Positions 1 to 13,362 of a stretch of 64,000 nucleotides of DNA are shown here, piece after piece. Below the pieces are notes generated by a model, which was not told the origin of the DNA, made no database searches, and was given only the letters and a program-made list of their open reading frames with translations. The translations under genes and the position numbers were made by a program. How positions within the stretch are numbered: the first letter of the stretch is position 1; each line of letters starts with the position of its first letter. This DNA comes from Schistosoma mansoni. Lineage: Eukaryota; Platyhelminthes; Trematoda; Strigeidida; Schistosomatidae. The stretch is taken from NCBI RefSeq assembly GCF_000237925.1, contig NC_031502.1:44699417-44763416 (forward strand). The letters run 5' to 3'.

Positions 1-2900
1 TAGTCTATTAATTTTCTGTATAAAAACATTTAGAAAAACAACATCTCTATTATTCACCCTTTTTATTTAGTTTACTAAATAATGCATATTGAGTTACTGT
101 GATTATGAATGTAGATTTCAGATGTGACATCTACAAATATGTAGAGTAACCATGTGAACAATATTACTAACAAATGACATTTTGATTTCTGAATAGCACA
201 TCATCATTCACAGTTTTCATACAATAATGTAAAGCTGTGATAAATAGTTTACTTTTTCTCTATTCGCGTTTTAATTATTCCAATCGATTGGTGTATAAAT
301 CTCACACAACAATTAAGGGGATATTTTCTAGTTACTTGAGTTATTAGTACAACGTTGATGTAACATTGGTGGAAAGGCATATTAAACACTTTTATTCTGG
401 GAATTTATGAGGAAAAAGAATAACTTGTCGACGAATTATATACATATATATATATATATAAGGTTTTTCGCATAAAGCATTCGACTTGGTAGTAGTTGAG
501 CATCACTATTAAACTTGAGATGTAAAGAATATTCGCAGTAATGTGACTGGATTCAGAACAAACGCTATCATGAACAATATCTTGAAAGTAATATTCTGTG
601 TCTTTTATCACTCATCACAAACAGGAAAGAATATTTGGTGTTTAGATCACCTTCACATGCTTACACTGAGTTATGTCTTCCTGAGAAACCTAGTGTAATG
701 CTGTTGTGTTATTCTCTCTTCTTGCTTCTTGTTTGAATGAAATACTTCATCTTTTACCACACAATTTCATCTAATTCCAGTATGCACGATTCCCACGAGT
801 CGTAACGNNNNNNNNNNNNNNNNNNNNNNNNNNNNNNNNNNNNNNNNNNNNNNNNNNNNNNNNNNNNNNNNNNNNNNNNNNNNNNNNNNNNNNNNNNNNN
901 NNNNNNNNNNNNNNNNNNNNNNNNNNNNNNNNNNNNNNNNNNNNNNNNNNNNNNNNNNNNNNNNNNNNNNNNNNNNNNNNNNNNNNNNNNNNNNNNNNNN
1001 NNNNNNNGATACATTGTTTATTTGAACTTTGTTTCAGTGTATATCACATAGTTCTACTAATGTTACTTATACTACTACTAATAATAATAAATTTTTAGAA
1101 TAAGCAATACCGTTGAAATGCTTCTAGACTATTCTTTTTACTTTCTATGCATTAAACAAAAATGAAATTAAAACTTAGAGTGAATTGCAATAAGTGTTAT
1201 TTGTTCCCATAAGACAATTTTGTAAAATATATGATCATGCTTTGTATGTAAATGTGTTCCTTTTTATTTTGACGACATTAAGAGAATTAGTTTGATCTTT
1301 GAAAGCATACCTAAATAAATTCATCATCGTTTAATAAAACATCCACTTTGAGAAACAATACGATTTAGTTCGACCATCTCATTAAGCAAAGCTATAATAT
1401 ATCTAATTAGCATAAGTCTACTGCTTTGTATATGAGGGAAAGATTCTGACTGTATGCTATGAGAGACATTACAAAGTTATATGAAGTAATTTTAAAGGTG
1501 ACATTAGGTAATTTCCCACTGTGTATTACTTTTTTCCACTGAATCAACAACACAGGATGACCGTCGTCTATTTTTCCACTTGATATATGTTTTTTCTCTT
1601 GATTAGTCCTATTTCATTAATGAAAGTTTTTATTCAAACTCTAAGAACATTTATCACAAAGTAGTTGTCTATATAGCATAAATAACCGTTCCTTTCATAT
1701 TCGTTTGTCTAATGAAGCGATTACGCGAGGCACATTATCATGTGGAATAAAACAGTTTTTCGGTGGATATCATTATATCCCGTAGAGTTCTTAATTAGAT
1801 TATTTTATCAACTCGTGATTTGACCTAGAGAACACGTAGAAGTATAAAGCGTTCATATATTGAAACCAGTATAAAAATTAAGATGATACTTTAAAATCTG
1901 TATTGTTTGTCAATCATTGATGAGTTTATGAAAATGAAGCTACTAGATTCGACGTTACAGAAAAACAAAATGTTAGAGATGTCACAAACCATCGACTTGG
2001 GAGTATTTTCATGTTTGTTACTCTTCAATATAATCAGCGTTGCGTCCAGATACCACATCCAATTCTATTCAGAATGATAACTAAACGTACCCCATTAAAC
2101 TAACAAGGTAAACAAACAAGAAAGAACTACTAAAATGTTGATATTTACTCAACACTTACTTACTCAGTTTCAAGTGTTTATTATAAGTCAGGTATTTGCA
2201 GTGAAAACATTGAAATTCAATGTGAAAATGAATAAAATAAATACGATGTATAATACTTTATTGTTTCTTACTAGTTTTAAGAACTTCAAAACAAGTTCCC
2301 GAATTCACCACTTTATTGAACACAAATCATCTTATATCGAAGTTAACAAAGGAAGAGTTTTTATAAACTTTAACCAATGATGTACTTAATAATCTGCGAC
2401 TTATCTGCTATTTCTTTATTATTAGAAATGATTGCTAAACACCGAATGAATTAAAGCTATTCATTGTGAATAAATCGTATAGTTACCAATAAACTTAATT
2501 AATTAATTACTAGCATTCCGTATCCTACACCATAACAGTGTTAAGTCAATATTGGATAAAGTCACTGGGTTTTTTTAGATCTACATAATAATGTATTTAA
2601 TTTACACAGATATTCATTATGTAACAATTTCTTTCAAATAAAGAAGTGACTCTACCCATTCTCATGATGATAGTTCTAATATCGTGAATAAGGATGATGG
2701 TTCTTTTTTGTTACAATAGCTGAACCTGACAGAATTCCACAATACATTTATGAAAGTTGCAATGAACAAACTACTTATATTTCTTTCATATATCTGAATC
2801 CGCTACTTTTAATAAATGTCATTATGTTATATCCTAGCGAAGACATGATTACGGGTAACTTCCGAGACCTAGTAATGGACGATTATTCTATATATATTCT
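1..2900. other. Intergenic AT-rich sequence
   Basis: No supported gene. Contains the 200-N gap at 808-1007. Small open frames at 405, 2135 and elsewhere look random. Confidence 0.5.
808..1007. other. Assembly gap, 200 N
   Basis: Exactly 200 N, a fixed-length placeholder. The flanks do not match the hammerhead SINE families. Confidence 0.99.
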
Positions 2901-3164
2901 TATTGTTTAACTATTGAATAATTAGATTGTGTATATCTATATTCATCTTATTATAAGCTTCATTTTGACCTATGGATTATTATTATACGATTTACTGTCC
3001 TTAAATTATATTCAGTTTATTGATTATTGTATCTCACGTTCAGTTATATCCTGATAACAATAGTGAATGTTAACTTTGGGATCCATTTATGGACCAATAT
3101 TATGCATATAATTTTTATCGTATACTTGCTAAATAATTAAACTACTCACATTCATGTTCCTTTC

Positions 3165-3860
3165 ATTGTGAGCTTTATTTTCACCCTTGGATTGTTATTG
3201 TACGATTTACCATTCCTGAGTTATACCCAGTCTATTAATAACTGCTCCCCCTATTCACAGCCACATTTGGCTAACTCTTGTACAAATGTTATTTTCTATT
3301 TTATTGGTACGTTGTGGTCAGTCTGTTTGGTATATAAACTCAGTATGTTTGAAATACAATGATTCATACCACAGAGGCTGTTATTGGTGTTCTGGACTTA
3401 ACTGGCTGGGCTAGGCAGAAAGCAGGGCCGATACGTACTCTAGACTGCTCGTACGGTTTTCGTGTGTCACTGTTCCGATCGATAATTCGCTGCTCTCTGA
3501 TTGGCGGTTTTATCAAGTCATACATTAACTAGGCATTCACTCGGCCACAAAATATAACACGTTCACAGCCACATTTTGCTTGGTCTTGTACAAATATTAT
3601 TTTCTATTTTATGGTGTGATGTGATCTGTCTATCTGGCATATAAACCGAGTATGCTTGAAATAAATGATTCGCATAGCTGAAGTTGTAATTGATGTTCTG
3701 GACTCAATTGAAATGGCTAGGCGGACAAGGGACCAATAAGGACGCTAGACTGCTCATACCAGTTGAACGTCATTGATTTGGCACAGTGTTACGATTAAAT
3801 AAGTCGTATTCCGATTGGTAGATAATTCATGTGATAAAAATCCGGACATAAAATCATAAC
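3165..3860. repeat. Two diverged tandem units of ~308 bp
   Basis: CAGCCACATTT..CT at ~3258 recurs at ~3566. The order CTTGTACAAAT, ATTTTCTATTTTAT, GGCATATAAAC, GTTCTGGACT and CTAGACTGCTC is kept in both. A partial earlier unit at 2945-3050 matches 3165-3240. Family not identified. Confidence 0.7.
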
Positions 3861-5312
3861 GAATTGGCATACAGTCTCTTTTTTTACACAGTCATAACAC
3901 ATTACACATCTGTAAATATGGAGGCATGAGAAAATAAACTATTATCCTGATTATATCATACTAACTTCCTGTATGAACCTGGCTACTGTTGTATGGATCA
4001 CTTAGTATAACATCTCTGATATATGGCAAGTCGTGTCAATACAAACCTTGACTACTTATTCTATTTACATGGCTAAATTTAATGTCCAAAATTACTAATA
4101 AGGCTTTTCTGTAATTCTTTATTCAAGCTAAATATATAATTACTAATAATAAATTGAATAAATGTTTATCACATGTGAATTATGAAATAGCTATTATTAA
4201 TTGTAATCTTTTAGAATAAGTTTAATGATTTATACAACTAAATCTCTAGATAAGTAACAAACAAATGATTATATCTATTGCTTTATATTATATAGTATCC
4301 TTTTTTTTCTTATATCCTACAAATTAGACGTCTTCAATTCAGTTCCACCCAAAAATTTTATTTAGATATTTTATAAGTGATTTATAGGATATTGTAAAAA
4401 TATAGAAAGTATCAATACAAATGCGTAGTATAAGATGCAATAGTGTACTGTTGTGGTATGTGCTACAGATATCGATAGATATAAGTAGTATGTATCATTA
4501 GTCGAAAGTGAAATACCTGGTGGCTGAAGGTTAAGAAGTTTGAAGAAAAGAGAACGAGAACAGAGAATGATTGGTGTGGAAACGAAGGAACAATGAAGTC
4601 TGCGATGATAGACTGATATTTTGCAAATGAAGTATTTACTGTATTGTTCTCAGATTTTACTAAGATATCCTGTAATTTCGTTTACAAAAGTATTCGATTG
4701 TCCCCATTTGTGTTCTCGCTTACTACACTACTACCACCATTACTACTAGTAGTAGTTCTGGTGATTGTTGTAGATAATGATGATAGTTATGAGATCAATT
4801 AAATTAACTCAATTTTTCAAAATGATATGCTACTTTAATGTCTTAGTTTCATTTTTTTATAAAGTGTTTGACTAATATTTTACTGTATACGTTTACTATG
4901 CATATATTCCACTAATTATACAAACAAATCCAGAATTAACAGGGTTAATATTGGATTAAAATAATTTTGAATGCATCAAATTAGAATCCAACATCATTCT
5001 AACTTATGAAATAATGTGTTGAATAGTTTAATCAATTAAGCATCTTATGAAATAGTACTGGATTTTGGATAACGTTCATGTTACAGTCCATTGTTTACAT
5101 TAATATTAAGGTAATTACACTTAAATCTTATTGTTGACTGTTTTTTATTATTAGTAAAATATCTTTGCCTTTTTTAAGCGCCTTAACTATAATACTGTGC
5201 TTACAATGTAAACATTATAATGAGTAAGTATCATTATCAAGTTTTGATTTGATAATTTTGAATAAATTAAGTATTGGGTAGATTGTTATAAATAAATAAA
5301 TATACATTTGTA

Positions 5313-5458
5313 ATATCCTAATGAGTAGAAAAATTAGATTCTCTGACGTTTCGTGACTCAACGTAGGTCACTTCTTCAAAGAATAAAAAAATAAATGAAG
5401 TTGTTTACACTTAGTCACGAAACGTCATAAAATCTAATTTTTCTATTCACAGGGATAT
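5313..5458. repeat. Small inverted-repeat element carrying the same ACGTTTCGTG motif in both arms
   Basis: Arms 5313-5358 and 5413-5458 (46 bp) are near-perfect reverse complements, including ATTAGATT and GACGTTTCGTGACT. Read on the minus strand the left arm gives TTGAAGA...GTCACGAAACGTC, close to the motif at 13,481. Confidence 0.75.
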
Positions 5459-5559
5459 AAAAAATATATTAATTTATTATAGTAAGTTAGTAATAAATAT
5501 AAATATGATATAAGATATCAGAGAACAAACATTAGGATATTATAATGCACATTTGTATA

Positions 5560-5695
5560 TACCTGCTTCAGTTTGGGCACCTGGGCAGTATCACAGCCCT
5601 CACACATATCGAATGAGATTTGTGCGGCGCATATATATTGGATGCCCCTTTGTACCAATATTTATGTGTTTAAATAAATAAATAAACATTTGTAT
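5560..5695 (+). mobile_element. Short 3' fragment of the same (AAAT)n-tailed retroposon
   Basis: Matches 23,480-23,620 through CTGCTTC.GT.TGGGCACC, the CAGTATCA.AGCCCTCACACA segment, GCGCATATATAT and the AAAT tail. It is 5'-truncated, typical of target-primed insertion. Confidence 0.7.
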
Positions 5696-6078
5696 ATTAC
5701 TTTTTTGAAATTTCTCTATTTTTAGTTTCTCCTAAAGATCCAGTGTTTAAGAAATTGATATAACCATGATAAGATTCTGAATAGTCATTTATTGAAACTT
5801 AAACTTAATGATCAAGTCATCGCAAAGTAAAAATCCCCATCAATATGAATCTTCAACATCTTTTGAGACTGAATTAAAAATATTTTTAAAAAAAACTTTT
5901 ATTTGTTAAACATTAATTTCCATTTTTAATATACAACCACTACTGAGACTATTTGTTTATTCATAAAATTTCATTAACCAACATTTTTATCAGTTTCAGT
6001 TTAACTGATAACATAGGTTACCATTGCAAACTAAAACAAATGTTAAGTCTATTTTCAATTAAATCATCGATATTAAGT

Positions 6079-6212
6079 AGTTTTTTCATAGTTGAAATCA
6101 TGAGTTAATTGAAGCTAGACCACCATGGAAAACCTAGAAGCACTGGACGGCCGTTTCAGGACTCATGATTTCAAGTATGAAAACGCTGAAATCTCCACAA
6201 AACCCCTTCTGA
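6079..6212. mobile_element. Small deleted derivative of the family B inverted element
   Basis: The left end TTTTTTCATAGTTGAAATCA reads to GGACGGCCGTTTC, then jumps to the inverted right end (GGACTCATGATTTCAAGTATG) and terminus CACAAAACCCCTTCTGA. ATATTAAGT at 6070-6078 and 6213-6221 is a 9-bp TSD. The tRNA-like head and CTGANGA box are deleted. Confidence 0.75.
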
Positions 6213-6461
6213 ATATTAAGTGGGTTTTCATACTTATATTCAATAGTGACAATGAAATATAATAAACATAAAATAGACTAATATTCTTGAAAACTGAAGT
6301 TAAAAATTTTTATTATTATTCACGTTTAATACTCACTAAATTCAGGAATCAAGTTATACAGTCTACTTCATATGTTCATTTCTAACCAACATATGGCCTG
6401 AAATAAATATGTATCAACCTAAGTTGTCACACTTTACATCAACACAGTAAATGAAAATTAA

Positions 6462-6970
6462 CAATATAGAAATAGTTGAAGTAATAAAAATTGTTGTAGT
6501 AGAAAATTAATGTTAAAGATTATAGTTCAAAACGAATAAATAAAACGAAACAGTTGAAGTATATATAATTTACCCAAATGGGCTAGGGTAATTTTACATT
6601 AGTTTTCAGAAGAACCGGACACCATCCAGACTTTCATGTGACAATCCAAACAGCACAGCTCAATACTGTTTAAGAGGAGAGCCAGACACTACACTGTAAG
6701 TGGGATTCAACTGTACTACTCAGGTTGAACCTGGGCGTTTTCTGGTTATCCTGCTAAACTGAATTGAGCTGTGTTGTTTGGGTTGTCACGTGAAAGTTTG
6801 GATGGTTTCCGGTTCTCCTGAAAACCAATGTAAAATTACCCTAGCCCATTTGGGTAAATTATATATACTTCAACTGTTCCGTTTTATTTATTCGTTTTGA
6901 ACTATAATCTTTAACATTAATTTTCTACTACAATAATTTCTAGTATTTCAACTATTTCTTTCTATATTGC
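6462..6970. repeat. Foldback element with ~235-bp inverted arms
   Basis: Left arm ~6462-6700 and right arm ~6730-6970 are reverse complements with few differences (for example CTAGGGTAATTTTACATT at 6592 and its complement near 6825). The unique loop is short. No ORF or transposase is present. It looks like a foldback or very-long-TIR MITE. Confidence 0.85.
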
Positions 6971-7439
6971 ATAGAATAACAATAATTTCAAGCTTTAAAG
7001 AAAGATACATAATTATTACATTAAACTCGATTTCAATCTGTTTTGAGCTATTTTTACCTAAAGTCTCCAATTATCAAATACAATTATCTGGTATCTATTA
7101 AACTAATATTATTTATATTTGAAAGTAGTAAGAACAACTATTTAATCAAAATAACATAAATTCATTTTGATTCAAAATAAAAAAATCTTTGAAATGATGT
7201 AGTTTATAGGCACCTGATTTGAATCTAATGAAAAAATGGAAAAAAAAGAATTTATGTTTTCATCAAAGCGTTGTTTATCCTTTTTTCCAAATACAAACAA
7301 TATGATATATATTATAAGTTAATTATTTGTAAATGTAAGAATAAGAAGAACTAGAGTGAATGATAGTTTTCGATAATTTCTTCATCAGGTTATACAGTCA
7401 TAAATTCAAAATTATTATTAATTATACATTATTTATAAC

Positions 7440-7770
7440 TCCGCCTGTAGCTCCTCCGGGGGCTACTGCCGGTCTCAAGTCCGGATAACGGAGGAGGTTT
7501 GGGCATGGGTTTAGCGACCCCATCCCGTAGAAAACCAACTCGCTAAAAAAAACGCTAACCAGTAAAAACTATTCAAAACATTTAAACTTTGCCCTGGGAG
7601 TTGAAGGAATAATTATGACGCCTCATAATGAAAGTCGATTTCCTTCGGAAGTCATGAGGCCGATGCACCTTCTAACAACCAGAGCAACAATTTTTATAGG
7701 TACATGGAACGTCCGGACAATGTGGGAGACCGGAAGAGTCTCCCAAATTGCTGCAGAAATACATTGTTTA
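7440..7770 (+). mobile_element. RTE LINE 5' fragment
   Basis: A GC-richer block ending in a frame TTRATIFIGTWNVRTMWETG from about 7671, the conserved start of the RTE endonuclease (TWNVRTMWE). It stops abruptly near 7770, where AT-rich unique sequence resumes. The 5' UTR-like part starts about 7440. No poly-repeat tail, so not a normal 5'-truncated insertion; likely a rearranged piece. Confidence 0.8.
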
Positions 7771-8639
7771 TCCTAGTTGTTCCACTTATAAAACATGCCT
7801 ACAGGAAGTTATTACCATTCACCAGTTATTCATCAATTATTTATTCTGAACTGTTGATGAGTCATTATACTCAAATTGACGACATTAAATATTATAGGAT
7901 AGAAATTGGTTAAATTATATTATGATAAAAGATTTTGTAATGAAATAATTCAGTGAAATGATTCTCACTCAATTTGTTCTATATTTATGTTCACCAAAAT
8001 AATAACTAATCCAGATTTCGTTTCTTGTTTGAGTCCCTTTGACACAAAATACATAAAATTTACTAAGGCATTCCCATCACTCTTCAAGTTAAAAATTATG
8101 CATATATTCTGATTATAATTCCAAGACTCTGCATTTGGATAATCATTATTAGTGTTTCATTTTAGGTTGCCGCTTATTCAATGTTTCGCATTAAATTAAG
8201 TGGTAAGTAGGCGTTTATTTCATTTTTTACCGAATAATTATTGTCTCATACTGAGCGTTCATCAGACACAATCATTCAAACAGCACAGAATGACTAATAA
8301 GGGTCATTGGATGACAGAGTACTACATAACATACAGTGGAATCTACTAGAAGTTAATACAAGCTTAATTCATGCATACTAATAAAAATTGTAGTGAACAA
8401 GAAGACGAGTGGGGACAATCGAATGTATTTGAGCACAAAATTACAGAATACCTCATTAAAATCTGACAACCATACAGTAAACAGTTAATTTGCAAACTAT
8501 CAATCAATAGTCGCAATCTTGACTGTTCCTTCGGCAAATATCAGTCTATCTTTTCTGAATTCATTATTCATGCATTTTCATACCAATTGAGTTCCTTCCC
8601 GATTCTTTCCTTATCAATCTTCTACTGAAATACATTCAA

Positions 8640-8760
8640 TGCCTGACCATGGTTATATACTACTTATGTGGATATAAGTAACCCAGGGACTAAGATGTCA
8701 GTAGGTCCCTGGAAGGTGCCCTAAACCTCAAGAGAGGCAGTACGTTTAAGTAAGTAAGTA
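8640..8760 (+). repeat. Possible retroposon 3' end with (AAGT)n tail
   Basis: A short moderately GC-rich stretch ends GGCAGTACGTTTAAGTAAGT, reading into AAGT repeats. The tail resembles that of the RTE copy at the right edge, but the body does not clearly match it. Confidence 0.35.
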
Positions 8761-8799
8761 AACACTTTGCAACCCCAGAATTTTGTGTTGGATTAAATA

Positions 8800-10680
8800 A
8801 TTGAGATACTCTGTGAATACAAGCTGTGACTTCTGCATGTTTTTTTTTGGTGATACGATCACATTTTATGTCGATTTCCAATTACATGCAATATGAGTGG
8901 TTTCAACTGATCAATAATTTACATTTGGCATTGATGTCAATTTATCACATTTTTTCAAACTGTTTTTCGCTCATAAGAAAAATCATTCAATTAGTGTTCT
9001 TACTTTCAGTAACATTCAATCGAATAATGACAAACAAAAGAAAAATATTTTATATTATGCCAATAATAATTACATTTGTATTAAAGAAATTTCTTATACG
9101 TTTACAGAAATTTATTGATCACTTGTCATAGGCCGGTGTATTGAGAGACACAAGTGAAAAAGAACAAGATGGTATTATCATATATTGTTTTCTGATACAC
9201 AACTATTAAGTATGATAATAGGACAGTTAATTTATGCTAATATATACAAATACTGATTACATAATATAAATTATACGTGACAATATTTGAAATAATAACA
9301 AAAAAATTTATCACTTAGTAAACAAATTATCTTCATCTTGTTCAGAAGAAAAAAACATGAGAAAACTTCAATTAATGTCGTCATGTAACTTAATTAAGTA
9401 TTTGTAAAGTGAAAATCAATCTTGTTTTTAGATCTTACCCATGTTCGACATAACAACAAGCTCAGATCATAATAATGCGATATCAGGATTAAATCGCAGC
9501 TAAGAATTCGCTTGAGGGCAAACTACAGTTTCATTATTATTGACGTGTTTAAAGTAAAGTTAACTGATTTTGAGTTCTCAAGGAGGTATGAATTAACCTG
9601 GATCTGCACATCACAATGTGATAACGGAGGTTGTGAAAGGTAAATTCATTTACTATCGCTGACAAAAACTAAATATTTCTATATATTGAACACTGTCATT
9701 CTGCACGGTTGACTCAAGACAATTTATTAGTATTCTTACAGATAAAATTGAAATCGCCTGCTGAACACATTTCATTATCATATTCGACTCCTTCACGTAC
9801 CTTGAAATAATTTTCGTCAATACACCAACATTCAAGTTTTAAATTACGTAAAAGTATAATTTCATCAGTTGGGTTATTCAGCTATATTTATGTATCCACT
9901 AAAATGTGATAAATTCATTGCATTATACAAAGCCAGATTATTCCTATTTGTTACTCAAAATTGTAGTATCAATTTTCAGTTATAATACCGATACAATCAA
10001 TAATAAACAGTTAGCAAGATGTTTATTAAATTGATAGTAGTTGACTACTCATTATCACACTAACGCATATGAGGAACATTTTGATCACTTTCCTGTACAT
10101 ATGACTTCTGTTTATGAAACAGAATATCAACAAAAACAAACAAACAACGGACTTTCAAAATAGAACAAGGGTCAACCTACAAGCACACATCAGTACAACC
10201 ACCTATAAGATGAATTGAAACTGATCAACAGACTGATTAGTTGACCGAATAAAAAGAATCACAAGTAAATAAGTATTAAAAAATATCAGATAACAATTTT
10301 TTTATTTTTACTAAAAAAGGGAGATTGACGGTAGGCTAGTATTTTATCTATACTTGTTATTCCGAACACCTAGTTTATTTTAATCTACTTTACTGTGTGA
10401 ATAAATAAACAAACAGATAATCATTAAACAATAAACAGAATGAACTTTCAAAACAGGACATACATAAAGATAGATAGAAAGGAAAAGGTATGCACAAGTG
10501 GATACACAGTACTGAGAAAACAAAAACTGAAAGAAAAGAATATTCAAACATACAAGACGGAAAAAGATTCATGCGGACAAGAAAGCATAAGAAAATACAT
10601 ATACTGAGGAAATGGAGAAATGACAACAATAACAACGACAGCGAAAACAACAAGAGTCCTTCTAGCACAGATTAATATGG

Positions 10681-10728
<48 letters not shown>

Positions 10729-13050
10729 ATTTATCAAAATTAAAGCACTGAAGTGTTTATACATCAAGAACAAGTTAAACGATTATAAGTTAAAAATCGT
10801 TATAAAAACGAGAACAATCCCTACTTCAGTAGATAGAATGCAATTGCTGATATTAGATTGTGAGTTAAAATGCATCAAAATACTTGAAAATATATGATCT
10901 TAACTACTTGACAATATCAAACGAGATAGTCACGACAGGTGTGAAATTCTATTAGAAAATATTGCGCAGAATTATTCCTCTGAGAAAGAAAATAAATACG
11001 AGAACAGTCTAACATCGAATTTTGCAAAGACACTTGATAAATTATGTAATCAATGATTTAGTTCTACATAGTACGTGGATGATCATAGCAAATATTGAGA
11101 TCATTTTTAAAGTGTGAATTTACTGGTTTTACATTTTAGTTATATATCAAGTGGACTGACACATATGTAGTTTAGTTCTTTTGACGTATCGCCTTCACAC
11201 ATTTGGGGGGCATGGTATGATAGATATATCATCTGTTAAACACTATCTATGATAACATGTCTTTTTCATACCTCAATTTCCGCATGCCAGCTTGTAGACA
11301 CTGTTGCACAGAAAGCTGGAGAAAAATATTTTTAACACCTGTATAATCATTGAGATATGGTAGGTTTCTAGGACGAAAAAATTATTCACAAATACTTATC
11401 TCTTTCCCTAATTATTTCGTAATCAGAATAAAAGACCAAACGGTTATAACTACTGAAAGCTGTTTACGGTGGACAGTATCAGTCCAGTCCAAGATTGGAA
11501 AGGTTTCAATTCATAAGATACTATTAAAACTAGAAATACAGGAAAAGTCAGAGATTATTTCTGTAAAAATTATGAAGATGAAAATCATGTTTACTTAATT
11601 TTATACCCACACAAAACATCTCATACTTCCATGTAACGATAATAATTGGAATATGTAGGAAATAGACTAGTATAGAACAAATCGTATTTGTTAATAACTT
11701 CGGAATTTCACTTGTGATTTTTGCGATAATTTACTGCATTTATTTATTGTTTCTTATCCACACAACCGATTAATCTTGTTTACTTTTTAGTTTTATAACG
11801 TTCATGTCTTTTCCGGTTAGCAAGATATTTTATTTACTGTTTACAATCTGGAACTGGGTTATTTAAATAATACCTACTGCTTTTCATGTTCAACGGGAAA
11901 TGTTGTCTGGAAGCTTAGAATACCGAACAGTAACTCAATTGTAGATACCCTCCAGAAATGGATCTTCAATCAAATACCCACACGCAGAAACGCACTATTC
12001 CGAAAACTAAGCACATATATCAGTGATGTATTTGGTAAGTAGTCTAATCCCTAAAAGAACAAAATCAAGTGAATGATTCTAAGCATATCATAAGGGTGGA
12101 ATTGGAATAAAAAGGATAATCACTGTTAACAATAAGATAGTCACTACAACTATTACCAATGACTACAGGTAATATTATCCATAAAGCAAAACATCTATAT
12201 TGTGACCTACCAATTGTATATACAATCCCATCAAATAACGCAAACTACAGTACATAACACTAATAACTCAAGCAATTTGTTATAACAAATTGTTTTAAGA
12301 TACTTTCAATATATTTGTGCTACAGAGTTTGTACATCTTATGCTCATCAAGGCAGTTCAATAAAATGTTAGAGATATCCCGAAAAATTAAGACTACAGCT
12401 AAGGACCAATCAGACATTTTAATTACATTCACAAAGAAAAATGCAGATGTTGATATAATTTGAAAAGTATTTAACACACCAAAACGAGACTTGTTAAACA
12501 GCAAACATGAATGAATTGCCTTGAATGTTCAACGAAAAACATCCAGAACTAACTCGTGTGAATGAAAGTTATTATTCATAAATCTAAAAATGGGAACTTT
12601 CGTGAGAACTGTCATGACAAGAAAACGAAAAGCATGTGATTTGTAATACGCATACTAACAGATACATGATTAGTAAGAAAAGAGAAAAATGAAAATCGAA
12701 GCAAACACAGCGTGTGTAACATAAAAAGATTGATGAGCTGGATAGAACAAAAATAAAGATCGAATAGTAGACATGCCCTAAAGTGGGCATTCATTTCACC
12801 AACGATAACTTTCTGCTATTAAATTCAAGTAGCCCAATTGGTTTAACAATCCCACATCGGTATATGTAGAGGGGGAAATTAAAGATTAGTTGGGAGAACG
12901 AGCAATCACAACAGAAAATAATTTGTTTTGAAAATACTTTAACAAGATTATATTGAACAAAAATTTCGAAAGTCAAAGTTGATAAACAGGATAAACTGAA
13001 TAAACAACACAGAAAAAACATTTTCGCCAACGAATTAAAAAAATGTAGAA
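8800..13050. other. Region downstream of CLPTM1
   Basis: AT-rich sequence with short random frames and an AT microsatellite at 10,685. The CLPTM1 3' UTR should extend leftwards from 13,093, but I cannot fix its end. Confidence 0.4.
10685..10724. repeat. (TA)n microsatellite
   Basis: Uninterrupted TA dinucleotides, about 20 units. Confidence 0.95.
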
Positions 13051-13093
13051 GGAAAAAGAAAAGGAGGACATGAAAATAGAACTAAGGAGAGAA

Positions 13094-13362
13094 TCACTTC
13101 TTGAGTGAACCTGATTTTCGTTTACGCACAGATGATGTGACCTCACTCGGATGATCAGAATCGGAAAAGGTCTGGTCTGGATCCGAAGAAGTGGGAGATG
13201 GTAACGATAAAGCAGGCGTTGTTTCGCTATTGGGATCGGATTGCTTCGGTTCACACTTATTGTGAGCGTCGAGCATTTCCTTGCTGACTCCAAATTCATT
13301 AATACGATTGGGATCCATTGGATATATCCAACGTTGATATAAGTAGATGAAAAATATCACGT
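13094..13362 (-). CDS. CLPTM1: CLPTM1 terminal coding exon 11
   Basis: Acceptor TTTTAG. Encodes DVIFFIYLYQRWIYPMDPNR, then a Ser/Pro-rich cytosolic-type tail ending KRKSGSLKK and TGA. I did not identify a secure polyadenylation signal downstream. Confidence 0.94.

Noticed and set aside
10390-10675. Open frames on both strands (61 and 92 codons)
   Set aside because: Both reflect one low-complexity purine-rich stretch next to an AT microsatellite; not gene-like.
12584-13299. Several overlapping minus-strand frames of 60-108 codons
   Set aside because: They overlap the CLPTM1 terminal exon in other frames or lie in its downstream AT-rich DNA; no motif or splice support.
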